From: Actinosynnema sp. ALI-1.44
GTDB taxonomy: Bacteria; Actinomycetota; Actinomycetes; Mycobacteriales; Pseudonocardiaceae
Assembly: GCF_001984155.1 (NCBI RefSeq)
Contig: NZ_MTQO01000038.1
Location: forward strand, 124,001-188,000
Length of the DNA: 64,000 nt
Direction: 5' to 3'
Part shown: positions 26,452 through 33,914 of the stretch, one piece after another
Layout of the letters: every line of letters starts with the position of its first letter
Position numbering within the stretch: position 1 is the stretch's first letter
Notes under the pieces: model-generated
Seen by the model: only the letters and a program-made list of their open reading frames with translations
The model's database searches: none
What the model was told of the DNA's origin: nothing
Position numbers and translations under genes: made by a program

Positions 26452-27234
26452 TCACGCTCGGCACAGGGCACGGCATTCGGTCGGGCTGATCCCGTGGAAG
26501 CGCTTGAACGCCGTGCTGAACCCGAACGCGTCCGCGTACCCGACGCGGTGCGCGACCGCCGCGACCGTCGACGTGGACTCGGCCAGCAGGTCCGCGGCCA
26601 GCGTCATCCGCCAGTCCTTCAGGTACGTCAGCGGCGGCTTGCCCACGACCTTCACGAACCGTTCGGCCAGCGTCGTACGCGACACACCGGCCTCGCTGGC
26701 GAGCGCGGCCAGCGTCCACTGTTTGCCGGGCGCCGCGTGCATCGCCCGCAGCACCGGACCCAGCGTCTCGTCGTGCCACCCCACGGGCGCCGCTGGCTGC
26801 TGGTCGAACCAGGCCCGCAACGTGCACACCAGCAGCCATTCGAGCAGGCGGTCCTGCACGACCTGTCGGCCGGGCGCGTTCGCGGTGAACTGGGTGACCA
26901 GGTAGTCGCGGATCGACGAGCAGTCGTCCTCGTCCGGCAGGACCAGCATCGGCGGCAACACGTCCAGCAGCCGCCGTTCGACGGCGCCGCGCACGGGATA
27001 AGCACCGACCAGCAGCAGGCTGTACTCGTCCGAGCTGGCGGTGAACGGGCCGCGCACGACCGCCGTCTCACCGACGCTGACAACCCCGTCCGGCAGCGTC
27101 ACCGAGCCCTTCAGCGGTGCGAGCAGGGTCAGGGCCGCGTCGCAGGTGAAACGCCACGGCGCCGCCAGTTCCTCGATGCCGACGTCGGCGCCGTCCGACC
27201 GGATACCGCGCAGCAGCTCATCGACCGGATCCAT
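26452..27234 (-). CDS. AraC family transcriptional regulator
   Basis: A 260-residue regulator with an N-terminal cupin-type sensor (AraC_binding_2/cupin_6: MDPVDELLRGIRSDGADVG, VVRGPFTASSDEYSLLLVGA) and the C-terminal double HTH: WTLAALASEAGVSRTTLAERFV and STVAAVAHRVGYADAFGFSTAFKRFHGISPTE written with the usual spacing. It is divergent from the NmrA-like reductase with 84 bases between starts, the classic layout for a regulator and its target. The ATG gives MDPVDELL, the family start; the long open frame upstream is a shadow. Confidence 0.92.
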   Translation of the reverse strand: MDPVDELLRGIRSDGADVGIEELAAPWRFTCDAALTLLAPLKGSVTLPDGVVSVGETAVVRGPFTASSDEYSLLLVGAYPVRGAVERRLLDVLPPMLVLPDEDDCSSIRDYLVTQFTANAPGRQVVQDRLLEWLLVCTLRAWFDQQPAAPVGWHDETLGPVLRAMHAAPGKQWTLAALASEAGVSRTTLAERFVKVVGKPPLTYLKDWRMTLAADLLAESTSTVAAVAHRVGYADAFGFSTAFKRFHGISPTECRALCRA

Positions 27235-27318
27235 GCACCCAACTCTACGGACGAACGGACATGTCACCCGGACGGCGAACCATGGTCGTCGCACGCAGCG
27301 GGCGGTTGACTCGCTGCC

Positions 27319-28134
27319 ATGACGATTCTGGTGCTGGGTGGGACGGGCAAGACCGGGCGTCCGCTGGTGGAGAACCTGCGGGCGCGCGGTGCGGACGTGC
27401 GGGTGGCGACCCGCAGGAGCGGAACACGGTTCGACTGGTCCGACCAGGACACATGGGCGGCGGCCGTCGAAGGGGCGTCGACGGTCTACTTGGTCGCGCC
27501 GTACGAGCCGGAGTCCGCCGCGATCTTCGTCAAGCAGGCGGTCGAGGCGGGTGTGCGCCGGTTCGTCGCACTGTCCGGACGCGACGTGGACCGGTTCCCC
27601 GCCGAGTACTTCCAGGGCATGGCAGCGGGGGAACGGGCCGTGCGCGACTCGGGTGTGGAGTGGACGATCCTGCGGCCGAACAACTTCAACCAGAACTTCG
27701 ACGACCCGGACATCTGGCTGGCACCGCTGCGGGACGGACGGCTGGCCCTGCCGATCGGGGACACACCCGAGCCGTTCATCGACGCCAGGGACATCGCCGC
27801 CGTCGCCGCCGTGGCGTTGACCGAGGACGGCCACCACGAGCAGGTGTACACGTTGTCGGGGCCACAGGCGCTCACGTTCGGCGCGGTCGTGGACACCATC
27901 GCCAAGGCATCGGGACGGTCCATCCGCTACGAGGAGCTCACCCCGGAGCAGTACCGGGACGAGCTCCTGGCCCAGGGAGCCCCCGAGGAGGCCGCGGCCG
28001 AGATCAACGCGATGTTCACCGAGATGCGCGGCGGCCTCTACGCCGAACCACGCGACGGCGTGCAGCGCGTGCTCGGCCGCGACCCGATCGATTTCGACTC
28101 GTACGTCTCCGCCACCGTCACCGCATGGCGCTAG
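27319..28134 (+). CDS. NmrA-like NAD(P)-binding oxidoreductase
   Basis: A 271-residue atypical SDR. The N-terminal ILVLGGTGKTGRPLVENL binds the dinucleotide; VATRRSGTRFDW gives phosphate-binding arginines that suggest NADPH; VEWTILRPNNFNQNF and EPFIDARDIAAVAAVAL follow as in the NmrA/azoreductase (QOR2-like) group. The catalytic Tyr-Lys pair of classic SDRs is absent, as usual in this group, so it may be a redox sensor or quinone reductase. Probably controlled by the divergent AraC regulator. Confidence 0.9.
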   Translation: MTILVLGGTGKTGRPLVENLRARGADVRVATRRSGTRFDWSDQDTWAAAVEGASTVYLVAPYEPESAAIFVKQAVEAGVRRFVALSGRDVDRFPAEYFQGMAAGERAVRDSGVEWTILRPNNFNQNFDDPDIWLAPLRDGRLALPIGDTPEPFIDARDIAAVAAVALTEDGHHEQVYTLSGPQALTFGAVVDTIAKASGRSIRYEELTPEQYRDELLAQGAPEEAAAEINAMFTEMRGGLYAEPRDGVQRVLGRDPIDFDSYVSATVTAWR

Positions 28135-28138
28135 CTTG

Positions 28139-28191
28139 GCAACCAATGTGGCCTTCGTTGCGGAAAACGCTACGAAGGCCACATTGGTTGC
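28139..28191. repeat. dispersed hairpin repeat, copy A (convergent gap)
   Basis: Perfect 20-base arms (GCAACCAATGTGGCCTTCGT and complement) with an inner GCG/CGC stem and a GAAAA loop. The arm is identical to that of copy B at 51328-51380. It fills the gap between the convergent NmrA-like and accE genes, so it can terminate both. Confidence 0.85.
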
Positions 28192-28202
28192 ACACAACAG
28201 CG

Positions 28203-28418
28203 TCAGTGGGGGAAGCCGGACGCGCGCCAGGCTCCCGGGCCTGGCCGCACCTGGGCACGCATCCGTGAAGCCGGATCGCCCCAAGCGGAGCGCTGTTCGG
28301 GCTCGGCTTCCTCGGCCGGTCCGGGCAGTGAAGCCACGACAGCGGTCAGGGCCGCGAGTTCCGCGTCGTCCGGCGTGCCGCGCACGATCCGCAGCAGAGG
28401 CCTGTCGTCCGAGCTCAT
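28203..28418 (-). CDS. accE: acyl-CoA carboxylase epsilon subunit
   Basis: A 71-residue protein of the AccE/PccE type: [24 protein letters not shown] then an acidic/proline linker and [26 protein letters not shown]. The conserved RGxPxxxELAALxAV N-terminus and the WRxSGxP end are the family's only hallmarks. The epsilon subunit stabilises the alpha-beta complex. Its ATG overlaps the stop of the beta-subunit gene (ATGA), so translation is coupled. Confidence 0.93.
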   Translation of the reverse strand: MSSDDRPLLRIVRGTPDDAELAALTAVVASLPGPAEEAEPEQRSAWGDPASRMRAQVRPGPGAWRASGFPH

Positions 28419-30061
28419 AGCGGGATGTTCCCGTGCTTCTTGGGCAACGACGTCTCGCGCTTGTCACGCAGCATCCGCAACGCGCGTGCGACATAGCCAC
28501 GCGTGTACGAGGGCGGGATGACGGAGTCGACGTAACCGCGTTCCGCTGCCGCGTACGGGTTGAGCAACGTGTCCTCGTACTCCTGCACGAGTTCCGCGCG
28601 CAACGCTTCGACGTCCTTGCCGTTGTCGGCTGCCTTGGCGAGTGTCTTGCGGTGCACGATGTTCGCGGCGCCCTGTGCTCCCATGACCGCGATCTGGGCG
28701 GTCGGCCACGCGAGATTCATGTCCGCGCCGAGGTGCTTGGAGCCCATGACGTCGTACGCGCCACCGAACGCCTTGCGCGTAATGACCGTCACCTTGGGCA
28801 CGGTCGCTTCGGCGTACGCGTAGATGAGCTTGGCGCCGCGGCGGATGATGCCGTTCCATTCCTGGTCGGTGCCTGGCAGGAAGCCTGGCACGTCCACGAA
28901 CGTCAGCACCGGCACGTTGAAGGCGTCACACGTGCGCACGAACCGGGCCGCCTTCTCCGACGCGTCGATGTCCAGGCAACCCGCGAACTGGGTCGGCTGG
29001 TTGGCCACGACACCGACCGCGCGTCCTTCCACACGGCCGAAGCCGACCAGGATGTTCGGCGCGAACAGTTCCTGCACCTCGAGGAACTCGCCGTCGTCGA
29101 GCACGCGCGTGATGACCTCGTGCATGTCGTACGGCTGGTTCGGCGAGTCCGGGATCAGGGTGTCCAGCTCGTGGTCGGTGTCGGTCAGCGTCTCGGCCAG
29201 CGAGCCGTCACCGGTGTCCGCACCGGGGAAGACGGGCGGGTCGGACAGGTTGTTCGAAGGCAGGTACGACAGCAGGTCCTTGACGTACGCGATGGCGTCG
29301 TCCTCGTCACTGCTCATGTAGTGCGCGACGCCGGACTTCGTGTTGTGCGTGCGCGCCCCGCCGAGTTCCTCGAACGTCACCTCCTCGCCGGTCACCGTCT
29401 TGACCACGTCAGGTCCGGTGATGAACATCTGCGAGGTCTGGTCGACCATCACCACGAAATCCGTCAAAGCGGGCGAATAGACGTGCCCGCCCGCGTTCGC
29501 GCCCATGATCAGCGAGATCTGCGGGATCACGCCGGACGCCCGGGTGTTGCGCATGAAGATCTCGCCGTAGAGGCCGAGCGAGACCACGCCTTCCTGGATG
29601 CGCGCCCCGCCGCCCTCGTTGATGCCGATGATCGGCCGGCCGGTCTTGATCGCCAGGTCCATCACCTTGACGATCTTCTCGCCGTACACCTCGCCGAGGG
29701 CGCCGCCGAACACCGTCACGTCCTGGCTGAACACGCACACCGGACGGCCGTCGACGGTGCCGTAACCGGTCACCACGCCGTCGCCGTACGGTCGGTTCTT
29801 CTCCAGCCCGAAGTTCGTCGACCGGTGCCTGGCCAGCTCGTCCAGCTCGACGAACGAGCCGGGATCCAGCAGCAGGTCGATCCGCTCACGGGCGGTTTTC
29901 TTGCCCTTGGCGTGCTGCTTCTCCACGGCGCGGGCCGAGCCTGCGTGCACGGCCTCGTCGTTGCGGCGGTAGAGATCCGCCAGCTTGCCTGCCGTGGTGT
30001 GGATGTCGGCGGACGTGTCTGCACCGGGTGGCGGCCCGAGGGGTTGTGACGCACTGCTCAT
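28415..30061 (-). CDS. accD5: acyl-CoA carboxylase beta subunit, propionyl-CoA type
   Basis: A 548-residue carboxyltransferase of the PccB/AccD5 type, which moves CO2 from biotin to an acyl-CoA and makes methylmalonyl-CoA. [14 protein letters not shown] and the N-terminal oxyanion loop, and the C-terminal [19 protein letters not shown] are visible. The Asp in GGAYDVM matches the residue that in Streptomyces PccB (Asp422) favours propionyl-CoA, so propionyl-CoA is predicted over acetyl-CoA. It is first in an accD-accE operon, divergent from birA. Methylmalonyl-CoA would feed odd-chain catabolism and polyketide extension. Confidence 0.95.
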   Translation of the reverse strand: MSSASQPLGPPPGADTSADIHTTAGKLADLYRRNDEAVHAGSARAVEKQHAKGKKTARERIDLLLDPGSFVELDELARHRSTNFGLEKNRPYGDGVVTGYGTVDGRPVCVFSQDVTVFGGALGEVYGEKIVKVMDLAIKTGRPIIGINEGGGARIQEGVVSLGLYGEIFMRNTRASGVIPQISLIMGANAGGHVYSPALTDFVVMVDQTSQMFITGPDVVKTVTGEEVTFEELGGARTHNTKSGVAHYMSSDEDDAIAYVKDLLSYLPSNNLSDPPVFPGADTGDGSLAETLTDTDHELDTLIPDSPNQPYDMHEVITRVLDDGEFLEVQELFAPNILVGFGRVEGRAVGVVANQPTQFAGCLDIDASEKAARFVRTCDAFNVPVLTFVDVPGFLPGTDQEWNGIIRRGAKLIYAYAEATVPKVTVITRKAFGGAYDVMGSKHLGADMNLAWPTAQIAVMGAQGAANIVHRKTLAKAADNGKDVEALRAELVQEYEDTLLNPYAAAERGYVDSVIPPSYTRGYVARALRMLRDKRETSLPKKHGNIPL

Positions 30062-30136
30062 GAAGAGGCAGCCTAGCCACGCGCGCCCCGGCGCGGTTTC
30101 CTCACGTTGCTCACGTCACGCCTTAATGTCATAGGT

Positions 30137-30916
30137 GTGGACGGCGACTACCTTGCCCAGCGTTTGACGCAGCCGACCGGACCCTATGCGGGGCTCACGG
30201 TCGTGGACAGCACCGAGTCGACCAACGCGGATCTGGACCGGCAGCGGCCACCGGACCGCACAGTCCTGATCGCGCGGCAGCAAACCGCTGGTGAGGGCAG
30301 GCGTTCGCGGTCGTGGACGTCGCCACCGGGCGGGCTGTACGTCAGCATCTACTACGCACCGGGCGTACCGGGGCACCGGTTGCCGTGGCTGACGCTGCTG
30401 GCCGGGGTCGCCCTGGTGAACGTCTCCATGTCGACAGGCGTGCCCGCGGTGTTGAAGTGGCCGAATGACCTGCTGCTCGGCCCCGACCGCAGGAAGGGCG
30501 CCGGTGTCCTGGCGACGACCAGCCAGAACGGCGTCGTCCTCGGGATCGGGCTGAACGTCCAGCCGGTGGCGGCCGAACTGGCCCCCGGCGGTCTCCAGCC
30601 GACCTCGCTGGCAGCCGAAGGCGCCGACGAGCTCGACCTGACTGTCCTGGCGGAGCGGTTGCTGGTGGAGCTCGACCGCTGGGAGGCGCCGTGGCGTGCG
30701 GCGGACGGCGACCCGTTCGCCAGCGGCCTGCACGAGGAGTACCGCAAGCACTGCGTGACCCTCGGCCAGGAGGTGCGCGTCGAGCTGGGCGACGGCTCGT
30801 TCGAGGGCACCGCGCGGTACCTGGAAACGGACGGAACGCTCGTGGTCCGCGACGCCGACGGGCACGACCGGTCGGTCCCCGCCGGTGATGTCGTGCACCT
30901 GCGGGCGGCTACTTAG
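30137..30916 (+). CDS. birA: biotin--[acetyl-CoA-carboxylase] ligase
   Basis: A 259-residue group I biotin ligase without the N-terminal DNA-binding domain. It has the substrate loop QQTAGEGRRSRSW, PGGLYVSIYY, the catalytic KWPNDLLL and GVVLGIGLNVQ, then an SH3-like C domain. It attaches biotin to the Lys of the carrier domain, here in the alpha subunit. The GTG start (VDGDYLAQRL) was chosen over an upstream TTG; TTAATG lies just in front with almost no leader, so the transcript may be leaderless. Divergent from accD-accE, a functional pairing. Confidence 0.93.
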   Translation: MDGDYLAQRLTQPTGPYAGLTVVDSTESTNADLDRQRPPDRTVLIARQQTAGEGRRSRSWTSPPGGLYVSIYYAPGVPGHRLPWLTLLAGVALVNVSMSTGVPAVLKWPNDLLLGPDRRKGAGVLATTSQNGVVLGIGLNVQPVAAELAPGGLQPTSLAAEGADELDLTVLAERLLVELDRWEAPWRAADGDPFASGLHEEYRKHCVTLGQEVRVELGDGSFEGTARYLETDGTLVVRDADGHDRSVPAGDVVHLRAAT

Positions 30917-30998
30917 GTCGAGATCCGCCGTCCTCGCCACTGGACGGCTCCCTCGCCGGTACGGTAGGCGCGTCATCGTCGGGTACGGGAGGAACACC

Positions 30999-31565
30999 GT
31001 GGCCTATCCAGACGACCTGCTCAGCACGAATGAGCGTGTCGTGATCCACAAGCACCCGCACTGGAAGATGCTGCTGGTGCCGTACATCGTCCTGATCGTC
31101 ACCCTCGGTGCGGCGATCTGGCTGGCCGTCCTCGCGCAGGACTTGTCGTGGAGCACGATCGCGTTCATCCTGATCGGCGCCGTGGCTCTGATCCTGATCG
31201 TGTGGCTGTTCATCGCGCCGTTCGTCCGGTGGCGCACGACGCACTTCATCGTCACCACGGACCGGGTGATGGCGCGCGAGGGCGTGATCAAGCGCACCGG
31301 GATCGACATCCCGTTGTCGCGGATCTCGAGTGTCCGGTTCGAGCACGGGCTGGTCGACCGGATCGTCGGCTGCGGCACGCTGATCATCGAGTCGTCCAGT
31401 GAGGAGCCGCTCGAGTTCGACGACATCCCCCAGGTCGAGAAGGTGCACTCGCTGCTGTACCGGGAGATCAACGACAACCCGGACGACGACTTCATCCAGC
31501 AGCAGCCGACCCAGCAGCACCAGCAGAACCCGCCGACCCAGCAGCTCCCGCCGCAGGGGTACTGA
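30999..31565 (+). CDS. PH domain (bPH2) membrane protein
   Basis: A 188-residue protein with two helices at about 25-75 (LLVPYIVLIVTLGAAIWLAV, TIAFILIGAVALILIVWLFI), then the bPH2 domain (TTHFIVTTDRVMAREGVIKRTGIDI written here in parts: TTHFIVTTDRVMAREG and TGIDIPLSRISSVRF), and a Gln/Pro tail. GGGAGG precedes the GTG. The gene sits between birA and purK in many actinobacteria, here with an 18 kb block between it and purK. Its role is unknown; bPH domains are usually found in envelope-stress or membrane scaffolding proteins. Confidence 0.88.
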   Translation: MAYPDDLLSTNERVVIHKHPHWKMLLVPYIVLIVTLGAAIWLAVLAQDLSWSTIAFILIGAVALILIVWLFIAPFVRWRTTHFIVTTDRVMAREGVIKRTGIDIPLSRISSVRFEHGLVDRIVGCGTLIIESSSEEPLEFDDIPQVEKVHSLLYREINDNPDDDFIQQQPTQQHQQNPPTQQLPPQGY

Positions 31566-31566
31566 C

Positions 31567-32493
31567 TTGGTCGCCAAGGGCCTGCCGGACACCGTCGCGT
31601 CCCGCGCCGACCTCCCGGCCGAGATCACCATCTGGGAGGTCGGGCCGCGCGACGGCCTGCAGAACGAGAAGTCCGTTGTGGACGTCGACGTCAAGCTGGA
31701 GTTCATCTCCCGCCTGGCCGACGCGGGCCTGACCACGATCGAGGCGACCAGTTTCGTGCACCCCAAGTGGGTTCCGCAGCTGGCCGACGCCACCGAGTTG
31801 CTCGCGGGGATGACCAGGCGCGACGGCGTGCGGTACCCGGTGCTCGTGCCGAACGACCGAGGGCTCGACCGCGCGCTGGAGGCCGGGGTCGGGCACATCG
31901 CGATCTTCGCGAGCGCCACCGAGTCGTTCGCGCGCAAGAACCTCAACCGCACGTTCGACAGCCAGTTCGAGATGTTCGAGCCGGTGGTGACCAGGGCGCG
32001 GGCCGAGGGCCTCGAGGTGCGCGGCTACCTGTCGATGTGCTTCGGCGACCAGTGGGAGGGCCCGGTGCCCCGCACGCAGGTGGTCGCGGCGGGCAAGCGT
32101 TTGCTCGACATGGGCTGCTCGCAGCTGTCCCTTGGCGACACGATCGGCGTCGCCACCCCCGGCCTGGTCGAGGCGCTGATCGCGGACTTCGGCTCGCCGG
32201 ACCAGCTGGCCGTGCACTTCCACGACACCTACGGGCAGGCGTTGAGCAACACCCTCGCCGCGCTCCGGTGTGGAGTGTCCACCGTGGATTCCTCGGCCGG
32301 TGGCCTCGGCGGCTGCCCGTACGCGGAGTCGGCGACGGGCAACCTCGCCACCGAGGACCTGGTCTGGATGCTCGACGGACTGGGCGTCGCGCACGGTGCC
32401 GACCTGACCAAACTCGTCGAGACCAGCGCGTGGATGGCCGACCGGCTCGGCCGACCGAGCCCGTCCCGGGTTGTCCAAGCGCTGCGGGGCTGA
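31567..32493 (+). CDS. hydroxymethylglutaryl-CoA lyase
   Basis: A 308-residue DRE-TIM enzyme that splits HMG-CoA into acetyl-CoA and acetoacetate, the last step of leucine breakdown. WEVGPRDGLQNEKSVV supplies the metal-binding Asp and catalytic Arg, ATSFVHPKWVPQ the following loop, HFHDTYGQALSN the metal histidines and GGLGGCPYAESATGN the catalytic Cys. A TTG start one base after the previous stop, with AGGGG upstream, fits the family N-terminus; no ATG or GTG is available before the catalytic motif. Coupled to the PH-domain gene. Confidence 0.92.
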   Translation: MVAKGLPDTVASRADLPAEITIWEVGPRDGLQNEKSVVDVDVKLEFISRLADAGLTTIEATSFVHPKWVPQLADATELLAGMTRRDGVRYPVLVPNDRGLDRALEAGVGHIAIFASATESFARKNLNRTFDSQFEMFEPVVTRARAEGLEVRGYLSMCFGDQWEGPVPRTQVVAAGKRLLDMGCSQLSLGDTIGVATPGLVEALIADFGSPDQLAVHFHDTYGQALSNTLAALRCGVSTVDSSAGGLGGCPYAESATGNLATEDLVWMLDGLGVAHGADLTKLVETSAWMADRLGRPSPSRVVQALRG

Positions 32494-32508
32494 CACGCTT
32501 CTCCCACC

Positions 32509-33078
32509 ATGCGTGTCGTCGAACTGACCGAGAGGACTTGGCCCGCCCAGGAACGGCTCTTCGGTCCACGCGGTGCGGTCCAGGGGTGCTGGTGCATGTT
32601 CTTCCGGCTGGCAGGCGCCGACTTCCGGCAGGGCAGCGGGGAGGCCAACCGCCACGCGGCGCGGGAACTCGCCCGATCGGGCGAACCTGTCGGGTTGCTC
32701 GCGATGGACGACGGCAACGCCGTCGGCTGGGTCGCGGTCGCGCCGCGGTCGGCCTACCAGCGGCTTGAGCGGTCCATGGTCGCCGCGCCGCCGACCCCCG
32801 ACGAGGACCTCACCGGCGTGTGGTCGGTGACGTGCTTCTACATCCACCGGACCGCGCGGGGCCGGGGGATCGGCGCCGAACTGCTCGACGCGGCCGTGCG
32901 GTACGCCACCAAGCGCGGCGCGCGGGTCGTCGAGGCGTACCCGGTCGACACCCGGGGCGCGAAAACCACGTCGGCCGATCTGTACCACGGCACCCTCTCG
33001 ATGTTCCTGGACGCGGGGTTCGTGCTGGTAGAACGCCGTGGTGTGCGGCGCGCGCTCGTTCGAAAACCCGTCGGATGA
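32509..33078 (+). CDS. GNAT family N-acetyltransferase
   Basis: A 189-residue GNAT protein with CWCMFFRL near the start (a Cys-Trp-Cys signature of a common actinobacterial subgroup), DDGNAVGWVAVAPR, SVTCFYIHRTARGRGIGAELL (acetyl-CoA loop RxxGxG) and a C-terminal GFVLVERRGVRRALVRK. It follows the lyase by 15 bases in the same direction. Substrate unknown. Confidence 0.88.
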   Translation: MRVVELTERTWPAQERLFGPRGAVQGCWCMFFRLAGADFRQGSGEANRHAARELARSGEPVGLLAMDDGNAVGWVAVAPRSAYQRLERSMVAAPPTPDEDLTGVWSVTCFYIHRTARGRGIGAELLDAAVRYATKRGARVVEAYPVDTRGAKTTSADLYHGTLSMFLDAGFVLVERRGVRRALVRKPVG

Positions 33079-33155
33079 CAGGTGGAACCAGATCGGCGGG
33101 CGCCGCGTCCAACGCGTGACCGGGCTTGTACGCCGAGGGACAACCGGAGGTGGCT

Positions 33156-33605
33156 GTGGCTTCCGATCATCGGGCGCAGGTCGAGGAACTGCTCGCCGAC
33201 TACCGGCGCAGCCGCGACCAGCTCGTGTCCATGCAACAGTCTCTCGCGGCCATCAACGAATCCGTCACCAGCCCGGACGGCACGGTCGTCGCCACAGTCA
33301 GCGGCCGCGGCACGCTGGCGGACCTGACGCTGTCCGACGACGCCTACCTCCGGCACCGGCCGTCGGACCTGGCGAAGCTCGTCCTCCGGACGGTCACCGC
33401 GGCCGTGGCCAAGGCGTCGGAGACCGCCAACCGGACCGTCAGCCCGCTGCTGCCCGTGCAGACCGACCCGGGTGCGCTGCTGGCCGGCGAGGCCGACCTG
33501 ACACCGGCCGAGCTGGCCCCGGCCCCCTCGCGGCCCAAGCACGCCGCCGACGACGACAGCTACGAAGAAGTGAGCTGGCTGGACAACCCGAGGGGGCGAG
33601 CGTGA
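33156..33605 (+). CDS. YbaB/EbfC-like protein of the type VII toxin module
   Basis: A 149-residue protein with a YbaB/EbfC fold: helix RAQVEELLADYRRSRDQLVSMQQ, beta strands TVVATVSGRGTLADLTLSDD, then a long helix LAKLVLRTVTAAVAKASETA and an acidic tail ending SWLDNPRGRA. In actinobacteria such genes often open WXG100 effector cassettes. The GTG of VASDHRAQ has GGAGG five bases upstream and was preferred to a TTG ten codons earlier. The stop overlaps the next start (GTGA). Confidence 0.8.
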   Translation: MASDHRAQVEELLADYRRSRDQLVSMQQSLAAINESVTSPDGTVVATVSGRGTLADLTLSDDAYLRHRPSDLAKLVLRTVTAAVAKASETANRTVSPLLPVQTDPGALLAGEADLTPAELAPAPSRPKHAADDDSYEEVSWLDNPRGRA

Positions 33606-33913
33606 AAGACGGCTTCCTCACCGACCACGAGCGGCTGGCCCGGCACGCGGGCGAGTTCGGCGGCCTGGCCGACCGGGCCGCGACCATCGCGGCCGAGCTG
33701 GCCAGGACGCTCGACTCGCTCGGCCGCCCGTGGGGCGAAGACGAAGTGGGACAGAGCTTCTCGGCCATCTACTCAGGACCGTCGACCGAGACCCGATCCG
33801 GGGTGGACGCGGCGTCCGGCAGGCTGCGGGACATGGGCGACCGGTTGACGGCGATGGCGAAGGCCTACCGCGACGTCGAATCGTCCGCGGCCGACGGCTT
33901 CGGCAAGGTCTGA
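33602..33913 (+). CDS. WXG100-like type VII secretion partner
   Basis: A 103-residue helical hairpin protein of the EsxA/WXG100 size: HERLARHAGEFGGLADRAATI, LARTLDSLGRPWGEDEVGQSF with the central Trp-Gly turn (PWG), then RLRDMGDRLTAMAKAYRDVE. It is coupled by overlap with the YbaB-like gene and ends one base before the effector start. Likely forms a heterodimer with the N-terminus of the effector as the export substrate. Confidence 0.8.
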   Translation: MKDGFLTDHERLARHAGEFGGLADRAATIAAELARTLDSLGRPWGEDEVGQSFSAIYSGPSTETRSGVDAASGRLRDMGDRLTAMAKAYRDVESSAADGFGKV

Positions 33914-33914
33914 C

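Noticed and set aside
28139-28191. short peptide frames across the hairpin repeat on both strands
   Set aside because: They follow from the inverted symmetry; no start with a ribosome site.
28433-30049. 538-codon plus-strand frame over accD
   Set aside because: Antisense shadow, rich in Val/His/Arg/Asp with no domain.
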